DNA of 6,193 bases from Candidatus Peribacter sp. UBA2144 (GTDB lineage Bacteria > Patescibacteriota > Gracilibacteria > Peribacterales > Peribacteraceae), in contig DCXE01000023.1 of assembly GCA_002328295.1 (NCBI GenBank), positions 1 to 6,193 of the forward strand, written 5' to 3'. This document shows positions 1-5,540 of the stretch, in pieces. The notes below the pieces were generated by a model. The model saw only the letters and a list, made by a program, of their open reading frames with translations. It did no database searches and had not been told where the DNA came from. The position numbers and the translations under genes are program-made. Each line of letters begins with the position of its first letter. Positions within the stretch are counted from its first letter, which is position 1.

Positions 1-1
1 A

Positions 2-793
2 ATGGGTTCTCAGGTAAGAGTCACCACAGGTCCTGCCATAGAAAAGCCAGGAGATCTGGCTTCATTACTTACAAACCTGGAATCGGGAGATGTTCTGTTC
101 ATTGATGAAATTCACAGGCTTCGTCCTGCCATCGAAGAAGTCTTGTATAGCGCTATGGAAGACTTTGTATTGGATCTTGTTATTGGGAAAGGTCCGACTG
201 CGAGATCTATGAGGTTAGAACTCAAGCCTTTTACCTTAGTTGGAGCAACTACCAAGGCAGGATCAATTTCAGCTCCACTCAGAGACAGGTTTGTTCACAA
301 CTTTAAGCTCCAATATTACTCGGAAATAGAAATGGAGCAGATTGTAGAGAGGACTGCAGGAATTCTGGAAGTGGAATTGGAAGAAAGCGTATCAAATCGT
401 ATTGCACTCAGCGCTCGCGCGACTCCAAGAATTGCAAACAGGTTAGTAAGGGCAGTCAGGGATTTTGCCCAGGTCAAAGATGAACCAAAAATTACTTTTG
501 ACAGAGTTATTGAAACATTGGAATCTCTTGGGGTAGATGATAGGGGACTCGATAAAACCGATCGGGAGATCCTGAAGGCGATTATTGAGAAGTTTGCAGG
601 AGGTCCGGTTGGTCTTAGCACGCTTGCAGCTGCAACATCAGAGGAAGAACAGACATTGGAGGATATGTACGAGCCATACTTGCTTCAACAAGGCTACTTG
701 CAGAGAACCCCGAAGGGGAGGACGGTAACACAACTTGCTTACGAACTTCTTGGATTACCTATTCCGACTGATGTTCAGCAAGGATTATTTTAA
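2..793 (+). CDS. ruvB: Holliday junction branch migration helicase RuvB (3' part, 5' end outside window)
   Basis: RuvB is the hexameric AAA+ motor that, with RuvA, drives branch migration of Holliday junctions in recombination repair. The visible 263 residues cover the second half of the ATPase core and the C-terminal DNA-binding part. Seen in the sequence: Walker B FIDEIH at visible residues 33-38, sensor 1 region GATTKAGS at 81-88, an arginine-bearing APLRDRF at 91-97, sensor 2 TPRIANRLVR at 141-150, and the winged-helix domain from about 186 with GGPVGLSTLAAA (200-211) and QRTPKGR (234-240). The first visible Met is not the start: the family's N-terminal Walker A region, roughly 80 residues, must lie upstream of base 1. 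The gene ends with TAA, 9 bp before the next gene on the same strand. The family assignment is very secure. Confidence 0.97.
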   Translation: MGSQVRVTTGPAIEKPGDLASLLTNLESGDVLFIDEIHRLRPAIEEVLYSAMEDFVLDLVIGKGPTARSMRLELKPFTLVGATTKAGSISAPLRDRFVHNFKLQYYSEIEMEQIVERTAGILEVELEESVSNRIALSARATPRIANRLVRAVRDFAQVKDEPKITFDRVIETLESLGVDDRGLDKTDREILKAIIEKFAGGPVGLSTLAAATSEEEQTLEDMYEPYLLQQGYLQRTPKGRTVTQLAYELLGLPIPTDVQQGLF

Positions 794-802
794 ATCCAAA
801 TT

Positions 803-1243
803 ATGTCTCCTCAAACATTAGGAATAATTATCGGCGGACTGGCACCTGCAATTATTTATGGATTTTCCAATGTTTTTGCAAAAGCAAGCAATGATGCAGG
901 TATTGGAGTTGGAATATATTTAGTAATTGCAGGATTATCCATTGCTGCTACAGGTGGTGTGTTCGCACTAATTAGTCCTGATGGAACTTTATCAATGAAA
1001 TCCGGAATGCATGCGGTAGGTTTGGGTGTTACATGGGGTATTGCAACCGGAATGATCGCGATAGCGCTGTCAAAATTTCATGCACCACTCAGCCAGCTGG
1101 TGCCTTTATATAATATGAACACACTAGTGGCTGTTATTCTCGCATTTTGGATATTTGCAGAATGGAATCAAGTTAAAGTACCCCAATTACTAATTGGGTC
1201 GTTACTAATTATTGTTGGAGGTACACTTGTGGCACGTGCTTAA
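803..1243 (+). CDS. EamA/DMT-like half-size membrane protein
   Basis: The 146-residue product is very hydrophobic, with five likely membrane segments at about 5-25, 36-56, 69-88, 98-118 and 126-145. The stretch around SKFHAPLSQLVPLYNMNTL followed by a hydrophobic segment ending FAEW resembles the conserved region of one EamA (DUF6) repeat in drug/metabolite transporters. Classical DMT proteins have about 10 segments made of two such repeats. This one carries a single repeat, so it probably works as a dimer, as small EamA proteins are thought to do. The substrate cannot be told. The ATG lies 9 bp after the ruvB stop with no convincing Shine-Dalgarno site. A weak -10-like TAAATC sits 6 nt before the ATG, so either read-through from ruvB or a leaderless transcript is possible. 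The gene ends in TAA, facing the convergent glycosyltransferase gene. Confidence 0.8.
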   Translation: MSPQTLGIIIGGLAPAIIYGFSNVFAKASNDAGIGVGIYLVIAGLSIAATGGVFALISPDGTLSMKSGMHAVGLGVTWGIATGMIAIALSKFHAPLSQLVPLYNMNTLVAVILAFWIFAEWNQVKVPQLLIGSLLIIVGGTLVARA

Positions 1244-1248
1244 GAGCT

Positions 1249-1280
1249 TGTATGTACAATGTACATACAATGTACATACA
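1249..1280. repeat. Inverted plus tandem repeat between convergent genes
   Basis: TGTATGTAC (1249-1257) is followed after AAT by its exact reverse complement GTACATACA (1261-1269). The 11-mer ATGTACATACA then occurs twice in direct tandem (1259-1269 and 1270-1280). The block fills almost all of the 39 bp between the two convergent stop codons. It can form a 9-bp hairpin in RNA from either strand, but no T tract follows, so a standard intrinsic terminator is not evident. It could be a symmetric transcription end signal or a protein-binding palindrome; this is inference. Confidence 0.75.
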
Positions 1281-1282
1281 CA

Positions 1283-2392
1283 CTACTTCATTAAGATATT
1301 GATCTCATTCGTTAAATTCTCTTCAAATACTTTACGTGAGAACTTGCTTGCAGTACTTAGCATTAAATCTTTGTGAAAGACATCGGGATTGAAGTTGGTA
1401 AGCACTTTCGCCATCGACTCAGGTGTTAATTCATCAAAAAACGCTCCAGTCTTGCCCTCAGAAATTGTTTCAAGTGCACCGCCGCCTCTAAAAGCTATTA
1501 CCGGAGTGCCTTGCGACATTGCTTCGAGTGGAACAAATCCGAAATCTTCTTTACCGGGAAAGATAAGAGCCTTTGCGTTTGCAACAATGTCTTTAAGTTC
1601 ATCATTCTCACGGTAACCGTAGAACTCAATCGTGGGTCCGGCTAACTTTTTAAGCTTATTCATTGCTGGACCCTCACCAACAATCTTTAAATACTGTTTA
1701 GTCCGGTTACATGCTTCGATTGCAATATCAATTCGTTTGTAATCGACAAGTGTTGATACAACTAAGAAATAATTAGGATTCTCAATTTGTTGATGGTTGA
1801 TGGTTGACTGTTGACTGTTGATCCAGAAATCATCAATCGGTGGGTAAACTACTTCACTTTCTCTTCTCCAATAAAGTTCTATTCTTCTTTGTACTTCTTT
1901 GGAAGCCGCAAATAACTTGTCAGGTCTAGCTGAGGATTCAACGTCCCAGACTCTAAGTTTATGAAATGTTCGTTCCAAATATTTCCTCTTGAGTGGTCCA
2001 AGTAATCCTTTCCCTGCGCGATCAAGTACGTCATGAGTTCTGTCCCAAAGGTAACGGGCAGGGGAGTGAACGTAGCACAGATGCTTTGGCTTACCATTGG
2101 TAATGATTCCATGTGCGAAAGCTGAGGATGATGAGATAACCAGATCAAATTCATTAAAATCCCACGATTCCACGGCCTCAGGGAACTTATTCAAATATCT
2201 GTGGTGGTTATTTGAGCGGAATTTATACCCAGGAAGCCTCACACGTTCCCTTGGAAACCAATCACTGAGCTTCGATTCATTATAAAGAAGCGTATAAATA
2301 GGAGCCTCTGGGTACATCTCAGAAATAATCTTAAATACCCGTTCAGCACCGCCGCGCATGGTCAGCAATTCGTGGACTAGGGCAATCTTCAT
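1283..2392 (-). CDS. Family 4 glycosyltransferase (WbaZ-like)
   Basis: This is a GT-B fold glycosyltransferase of 369 residues, probably moving a sugar from a nucleotide donor onto a surface glycan or lipid precursor on the cytoplasmic side of the membrane. The N-terminal domain starts MKIALVHELL and has the GGAERV motif at 14-19 and HSPARYLWD at 109-117. The C-terminal donor-binding domain shows VGEGP at 238-242, FYGY at 257-260 and the EX7E element E282-DFGFVPL-E290, followed by GTPVIAFRGGG (295-305). Donor and acceptor are unknown; mannosyltransferases are among the relatives. The ATG at 2392 is chosen because TACAAT lies exactly 6 nt upstream (leaderless layout). A longer reading from a TTG at 2419 would start upstream of that -10 hexamer and almost touch the tRNA. 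The linker around residues 191-202 is encoded by a heptanucleotide repeat. The stop is TAG. Confidence 0.9.
   Translation of the reverse strand: MKIALVHELLTMRGGAERVFKIISEMYPEAPIYTLLYNESKLSDWFPRERVRLPGYKFRSNNHHRYLNKFPEAVESWDFNEFDLVISSSSAFAHGIITNGKPKHLCYVHSPARYLWDRTHDVLDRAGKGLLGPLKRKYLERTFHKLRVWDVESSARPDKLFAASKEVQRRIELYWRRESEVVYPPIDDFWINSQQSTINHQQIENPNYFLVVSTLVDYKRIDIAIEACNRTKQYLKIVGEGPAMNKLKKLAGPTIEFYGYRENDELKDIVANAKALIFPGKEDFGFVPLEAMSQGTPVIAFRGGGALETISEGKTGAFFDELTPESMAKVLTNFNPDVFHKDLMLSTASKFSRKVFEENLTNEINILMK
1787..1821. repeat. Five-unit heptanucleotide tandem repeat inside the glycosyltransferase gene
   Basis: Five consecutive 7-nt units on the plus strand read TTGTTGA, TGGTTGA, TGGTTGA, CTGTTGA and CTGTTGA. 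They encode the Gln/Asn/Ser/Thr-rich linker SQQSTINHQQ between the two GT-B domains. Since 7 is not a multiple of 3, gain or loss of one or two units would shift the frame, while three units would keep it. Confidence 0.85.
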
Positions 2393-2398
2393 GGCACT

Positions 2399-2404
2399 AT
2401 TGTA
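2399..2404 (-). promoter_or_regulatory. -10 hexamer of the glycosyltransferase gene (leaderless layout)
   Basis: On the minus strand TACAAT (5 of 6 to TATAAT) is followed by 6 nt and then the ATG at 2392, so transcription would begin at or next to the A of the start codon. It lies between the tRNA-Lys 3' end and the gene, giving the gene its own start in addition to possible read-through. No clear -35 hexamer is seen. Confidence 0.55.
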
Positions 2405-2423
2405 CATGTCTTTAATCAATACA

Positions 2424-2498
2424 TGGTGGGTCAGGTGGGGATCGAACCCACGGCCAATAGGTTAAAAGCCTACTGCTCTACCACTGAGCTACTGACCC
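2424..2498 (-). tRNA. tRNA-Lys (anticodon UUU)
   Basis: The cloverleaf is complete. Acceptor GGGTCAG pairs with CTGACCC, the D arm is GCTC/GAGC, the anticodon stem GTAGG/CCTAT holds loop CTTTTAA with anticodon TTT, the T stem GTGGG/CCCAC holds loop TTCGATC, the discriminator is A and CCA is encoded. The length is 75 nt with CCA. It is the last of three tandem tRNA-like starts; the two upstream ones are truncated (see the 95-bp units). It should read both AAA and AAG codons. Confidence 0.97.
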
Positions 2499-2499
2499 A

Positions 2500-2594
2500 A
2501 GGACTTACACTTATAAAGAACAATTATGAGGACCGAGCAGCTTTTTATATTTACGCCGCAGCAGGCTGCGGCTAGGCACTGAGCTACTGACCCA
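2500..2594 (-). repeat. 95-bp unit 2: tRNA-Lys 5' fragment plus hairpin plus conserved tail
   Basis: On the minus strand the unit opens with TGGGTCAGTAGCTCAGTG (2594-2577), identical to the start of the tRNA-Lys gene exactly 95 bp further on. It then departs from the tRNA into GCCGCAG-CCTG-CTGCGGC (2572-2555), a perfect 7-bp hairpin. A tail of about 27 nt (2554-2528) ending CTGCTCGGTCCTC follows, shared 25/27 with unit 1. The last segment is AT-rich with a -10-like TATAAG before the real tRNA. AGTAGCT near the start can also pair with AGCTGCT in the tail, which would enclose the hairpin. It is not a functional tRNA: anticodon and T arms are absent. Confidence 0.85.
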
Positions 2595-2689
2595 AAGAAC
2601 ACGTTATTTAATGAACAAGCTAGAGGACCGAGCAGTTTTTCATATTTACGCCCCGCATACACGGGGCTGGGCACTGAGCTACTGACCCA
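2595..2689 (-). repeat. 95-bp unit 1: tRNA-Lys 5' fragment plus hairpin plus conserved tail
   Basis: This unit has the same organisation as the neighbouring unit, in exact 95-bp register. It starts with TGGGTCAGTAGCTCAGTG (2689-2672), followed by hairpin GCCCCG-TGTATG-CGGGGC (2667-2650). The tail (2649-2623) again ends in CTGCTCGGTCCTC, and an AT-rich segment containing TTGTTC follows. The hairpin has the same 18-nt length as in unit 2 but a different stem sequence that still pairs perfectly. Unit 1 is nearest to the TATAAT promoter at 2713-2708 and would be the first element transcribed. Function unknown. Confidence 0.85.
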
Positions 2690-2707
2690 TAAACATCGAT
2701 CATAAGT

Positions 2708-2735
2708 ATTATACGTGATACTTGGGTAATCTGAA
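2708..2735 (-). promoter_or_regulatory. Promoter for the tRNA-Lys/95-bp unit cluster
   Basis: A perfect TATAAT (2713-2708 on the minus strand) lies about 18 nt before the first tRNA-like start, with a weak -35 candidate TTCAGA 16 nt upstream (2735-2730). Short inverted repeats surround it: AAGTAT (2704-2709) with ATACTT (2718-2723), and GATACTT (2717-2723) with AAGTATC (2746-2752), the latter overlapping the end of purF. These may be operator-like or a weak purF end structure. Confidence 0.6.
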
Positions 2736-2743
2736 CAGTAATA

Positions 2744-4303
2744 CTAAGTATCTTTTTCCCTCACCCCATCCAAATCCAGCTGAACCAGATCTTTTTCGGA
2801 CTGGGTATGATAATCCTTAGGCTGACCGTGCACGCATGACATGCAGAGATCACCGGTTTCTTTTCTGATTGCCTCAGCAACTCCTGGAACTGGGAGGAAG
2901 CGAACAGAATCGACTCCAAGTTTTTCAGCGATTTTATCCAGCGCCCATTGGGGCAAGCATCCATCTTCATCATACTGTGGAACATTGTACTCAAGAAGCT
3001 TTGGAATAAAGAGCTCTTCAACAGTTCGGATATCGATTGCCTTGGCACAAATTCCCAAGATCGGAGGACAGCAGAATCTGAGGTGAATCTCTTTGGCCTT
3101 CGCCTTCTTTAGGTCTTTAATAAGTTTCTTTATTGTTTTTCCTCTTACAAAGCTGTCTTCAACAATAATAACAATTTTATCTTCAACTTCTTCTTCGTTA
3201 ACATTGTGTTTGTTGCCCTTTTTGGTTTGTTCAATAAAAGTTCTGCCTTTATGTTCTGGATTACGCGTAATTGCATTACCATTTGGAAACATTTTAAGAG
3301 CGTGAGAGTAACCCGAAGCCCCCGCTCTGGCAGAATCAGGTACTGGTGCGATAACTATATCGGGCATGTGCGGACCGAACTGTGCTTCATCTTGTTTTGC
3401 AAGTATGGCTCCTGAGCGATTGCGAGATTCTCTAACACCAGTGCCATCAAATCGAGAAGATACATTCGCAAAATAGATCCATTCAAAGAAACAATGCTTA
3501 GGTTTAGGCGCAGAAATTTGAATGGGTTCGGGGTAAAGTCCCATCGAATGAACCATTCCCCCTGGCGGTACGTTGTTACGTTTTGCATCAGGTGAAGTGC
3601 TGGCAACACTTTCCGAATATATAAGTAATCGATTCTGATCATCAATGGTATATCCCATTGGTCTTGTTCCCCACTTATCTCTGTGTGCAAATATAGATGG
3701 AGGAAGATCTTTTTGCGGATCGCCTTTGTGCACCACGACAATGTTGAATGCTCCTTCTGCCTTTGCGTCGACGTGTTCGAATGCCTCGCCCATTATTTCT
3801 GCAAGCGCAGTCTGCTCTGACTTTTGCATGCCCTCAATTACTAATCTTAGGAGAGTTTGTGTGTCTACAATTTCGTCTCTCTCTTTTAGTTGGGAAAAGT
3901 TCGAAAGATTACCATTCCAAAGCATTGCCAAAGAGCCGTCCGGGCTTTCCATTGGTTGTGCATACCTTTTATCCATTTCCCTTTTCTTCTTTTTCTTCTT
4001 TTGCTGCTTTTTCTCGTGCTCTCCACTTGTGTGATAAAGAGTCTGGCAAAATGCTGCTCTTAGGTTTCCTATATCGTGAAAATCATCAAGTTCATTATCA
4101 GCGTATCCAATTGGTCCCAAGAAGTGCCCAATATTAAAACGATTCATTTTCACATCCTCCTGCACGTATCCCAAACCCCATCCATGCTGACCTCTGTGCT
4201 CAAGCTCCAATCCTCCCTGATATGCATCCAAAGCGAGATTATCAGTATTTCCGCGATAGTCATAAATCGCGAACACGCCGCATTTTTCTCTTGTTTCTCT
4301 CAT
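2744..4303 (-). CDS. purF: PurF-like amidophosphoribosyltransferase, divergent, with lysine-rich insertion
   Basis: The family transfers glutamine-derived ammonia to PRPP, giving phosphoribosylamine, the first step of purine synthesis. The product has 519 residues from the ATG at 4303. Seen in this numbering: the nucleophile Cys8 in EKCGVF, preceded by a short propeptide-like stretch; WNGNLSN (129-135); VDTQTL (146-151); AHRDKWGTRPM (206-216); and the PRPP loop VEDSFVRGKT (381-390). Four Cys match the Fe-S ligands of the Bacillus-type enzyme: C271 in HCFFEWIYFA, C411 or C412 in CCPP, and C487/C490 in CMSC. Oddities: where the family has the Gln-binding Arg (RYST.G) this protein reads LYHTSG, followed by a Lys-rich insertion at about 98-112. 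An in-frame ATG at 4327 would add 8 residues, but a TAGAAT hexamer lies between the two starts and family propeptides are short, so 4303 is preferred. The stop is TAG. No other purine genes are nearby. Confidence 0.88.
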   Translation of the reverse strand: MRETREKCGVFAIYDYRGNTDNLALDAYQGGLELEHRGQHGWGLGYVQEDVKMNRFNIGHFLGPIGYADNELDDFHDIGNLRAAFCQTLYHTSGEHEKKQQKKKKKKREMDKRYAQPMESPDGSLAMLWNGNLSNFSQLKERDEIVDTQTLLRLVIEGMQKSEQTALAEIMGEAFEHVDAKAEGAFNIVVVHKGDPQKDLPPSIFAHRDKWGTRPMGYTIDDQNRLLIYSESVASTSPDAKRNNVPPGGMVHSMGLYPEPIQISAPKPKHCFFEWIYFANVSSRFDGTGVRESRNRSGAILAKQDEAQFGPHMPDIVIAPVPDSARAGASGYSHALKMFPNGNAITRNPEHKGRTFIEQTKKGNKHNVNEEEVEDKIVIIVEDSFVRGKTIKKLIKDLKKAKAKEIHLRFCCPPILGICAKAIDIRTVEELFIPKLLEYNVPQYDEDGCLPQWALDKIAEKLGVDSVRFLPVPGVAEAIRKETGDLCMSCVHGQPKDYHTQSEKDLVQLDLDGVREKDT

Positions 4304-4316
4304 AAGCGAGTAGGTG

Positions 4317-4322
4317 ATTCTA
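4317..4322 (-). promoter_or_regulatory. Candidate -10 of the purF-like gene
   Basis: TAGAAT (5 of 6 to TATAAT) on the minus strand is 13 nt before the ATG at 4303 and just downstream of the alternative ATG at 4327. If used, the transcript would start about 6-7 nt before 4303 and exclude the longer start. No good -35 hexamer is visible, so this is tentative. Confidence 0.35.
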
Positions 4323-4364
4323 CACATGTTTTGGCGCTAGAAAACCAAATTCTCTGCGGAATTG

Positions 4365-4392
4365 TTGACAATGAGGGGAATACAGTTAATCT
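4365..4392 (+). promoter_or_regulatory. Candidate promoter of the small-protein gene
   Basis: A perfect -35 TTGACA (4365-4370) is followed after 16 nt by a poor -10 TAATCT (4387-4392). The expected start of transcription is about 20 nt before the ATG at 4419. It lies in the divergent region shared with purF. Confidence 0.4.
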
Positions 4393-4418
4393 GTCTTTAC
4401 ATATTTCCAATCACAATT

Positions 4419-4646
4419 ATGAGCTCAGAATCAAGTGAATCATCGATAAAGCCATTAACTGATGAGGAAAGACTAAATTTTACAGATGATAGAATTCAGA
4501 GGATTCAGTGGTTGCGCTCAGTTAATGCGGTGAGAGTGACAGATATAAATGGAAAAGTCGTTGTTGTCCCCGAGGATTCAGCAGAAGGTGCAAAATGGAA
4601 GACTCAAGCTGAGCCAGATATAGACCTCGCTACGGTTACCGGATAA
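4419..4646 (+). CDS. Hypothetical small acidic protein (75 aa)
   Basis: I do not recognise a family. The 75-residue product begins MSSESSESSIKPLTDEERL. It has a helical-looking, charged middle (DDRIQRIQWLRSVNAVRV), then VTDINGKVVVVPEDS, which looks like a beta hairpin, and an acidic end. There is no membrane segment from this start. An in-frame ATG at 4371 would add a short hydrophobic N-terminus (MRGIQLICLYIFPITI) that could mimic a signal sequence, but it would place the start directly after the TTGACA box, so 4419 is preferred. There is no Shine-Dalgarno site. It is divergent from purF and 31 bp upstream of tatD on the same strand. Codon use looks ordinary and the frame is clean to a TAA stop, which supports a real gene. 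Confidence 0.6.
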   Translation: MSSESSESSIKPLTDEERLNFTDDRIQRIQWLRSVNAVRVTDINGKVVVVPEDSAEGAKWKTQAEPDIDLATVTG

Positions 4647-4665
4647 TTTATTTGATTTATTCATG

Positions 4666-4671
4666 TAATAT
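4666..4671 (+). promoter_or_regulatory. -10 hexamer of tatD (leaderless layout)
   Basis: TAATAT (4 of 6 to TATAAT) is followed by exactly 6 nt and then the tatD ATG, the same spacing as for the glycosyltransferase gene and the gene at 6050. The 31-bp gap to the previous stop is AT-rich with no Shine-Dalgarno site. Confidence 0.45.
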
Positions 4672-4677
4672 TGGTGC

Positions 4678-5481
4678 ATGATCGACTCGCACTGCCATCT
4701 TGCAGATAAAAAATTCCGTTCAGATTTAGATCAAGTCATAAGTAGAGCTAAGCAATCTGGTGTTTCTCCTCTTATAACAATCTCGGATACTCTTAAGGAA
4801 GGGCAGGAGTGCATTAAGATTTGTGATAAGTTCGATGATGTTTATTGTGCGGTAGGTGTACATCCTCATGCTTCAAGGAATTGGGGGGAAGGGGATGATG
4901 AAAGATTGATGAAGATGGTTTCGTCAGAAAAAGCAGTAGCTATAGGAGAAATAGGACTTGATTACTACTACGACAACTCACCACGCGATGTGCAGAGGAA
5001 AGTGTTTGAAGCTCAGCTTCAAATTGCAAAAGATTTGGATGTTCCGGTTGTAATTCACAGTCGCGATGCCCCGAACCAGTCGTCCGCCGAGACGGACTCC
5101 GGTTCAGGACAGGCTATTGATGACCTTAAAAAAATTATTGATGAGGTCGATTACGAGCGTATTGTCATTCATTGCTGTACGGAAAAGTGGGAAGACGTCA
5201 GCGATCTGGTTGGCAGGGGATTCATACTTGGCTTTACCGGTATTGCAACGTATGCAAAGTCAGAACACATCAGAAATGTGATTAAAAACTGTCCACTAGA
5301 GCAGATGATGATCGAAACGGATTCGCCTTACTTGGCTCCAGAGGCTCAGCGTGGAAAAAGGAATGAACCCGCGTTTGTTGTTGAAGTTGCTAAGTTAATT
5401 GCGGAGATCAAGGGGGTGGAATATGAGGAAGTCGATCGGGTGACGGAGAAGAGTACGATGGATTTCTATAACATTAACTAA
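4678..5481 (+). CDS. tatD: TatD-family metal-dependent deoxyribonuclease
   Basis: TatD enzymes are TIM-barrel metallohydrolases with 3'-5' exonuclease activity on DNA, linked to repair and DNA turnover in the cytoplasm. The 267-residue product has the expected metal-site motifs in order: HCH (H5, H7), GEIGLDYYY with E91, VVIHSRD with H127, HCC with H165, and ETDSPYLAP with D215. The start ATG immediately precedes the family's typical IDSHCHL opening, so it is secure. Unusual is the segment at about residues 131-146 (APNQSSAETDSGSGQA), directly after HSRD, where relatives continue straight into the next helix. It is low in complexity and is encoded by a GC-rich palindrome. The insertion lies in a loop, so the enzyme may still be active. 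The gene ends in TAA, 16 bp before the promoter of the tRNA-Gly region. Confidence 0.93.
   Translation: MIDSHCHLADKKFRSDLDQVISRAKQSGVSPLITISDTLKEGQECIKICDKFDDVYCAVGVHPHASRNWGEGDDERLMKMVSSEKAVAIGEIGLDYYYDNSPRDVQRKVFEAQLQIAKDLDVPVVIHSRDAPNQSSAETDSGSGQAIDDLKKIIDEVDYERIVIHCCTEKWEDVSDLVGRGFILGFTGIATYAKSEHIRNVIKNCPLEQMMIETDSPYLAPEAQRGKRNEPAFVVEVAKLIAEIKGVEYEEVDRVTEKSTMDFYNIN
5071..5108 (+). repeat. GC-rich palindrome embedded in tatD
   Basis: GAACC (5073-5077) pairs with GGTTC (5101-5105) and encloses GTCCG (5082-5086) paired with CGGAC (5093-5097). CC/GG at 5071-5072 and 5107-5108 extends the outer stem across a one-base bulge. The block is clearly richer in GC than the surrounding gene and coincides with the extra residues relative to other TatD proteins. 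CAGGACAGG (5105-5113) follows it, resembling CAGGTCAGG after the hairpin at 5554-5587. Confidence 0.65.
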
Positions 5482-5497
5482 TTATTCAAAAGAGATC

Positions 5498-5526
5498 TTG
5501 CAAATTTACCTGTTCATTCGTAGGAT
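5498..5526 (+). promoter_or_regulatory. Promoter upstream of the tRNA-Gly 5' fragment
   Basis: TTGCAA (5498-5503), a 17-nt spacer and TAGGAT (5521-5526) match the sigma-70 consensus 4 of 6 in both boxes. Transcription would start near 5533, just before the truncated tRNA-Gly start at 5542. Confidence 0.45.
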
Positions 5527-5540
5527 TTACCGGTAGCTCA

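Noticed and set aside
2393..2419. Longer glycosyltransferase start at TTG 2419 or ATG 2407
   Set aside because: Both would begin upstream of, or overlap, the TACAAT box, and homologues begin at the MKIALVHELL position.
2489..2674. Minus-strand frame of 61 codons in the repeat region
   Set aside because: It runs through the 95-bp units and the start of tRNA-Lys, and the two units are not in the same frame, so no repeated peptide results.
2500..2689. CRISPR array or intrinsic terminators in the 95-bp units
   Set aside because: There are only two full units, and the conserved parts are tRNA start and tail rather than a short repeat with unique spacers. On the transcribed strand no T tract follows the hairpins.
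3645..4137. Two plus-strand frames of 129 codons with a phenylalanine- and serine-rich end
   Set aside because: Both are antisense to the purF-like gene; the Phe-rich run is the complement of its lysine-rich segment.
4304..4327. Longer purF start at ATG 4327
   Set aside because: It is possible, but it adds 8 residues before the propeptide and lies upstream of the TAGAAT hexamer. Kept as an alternative only.
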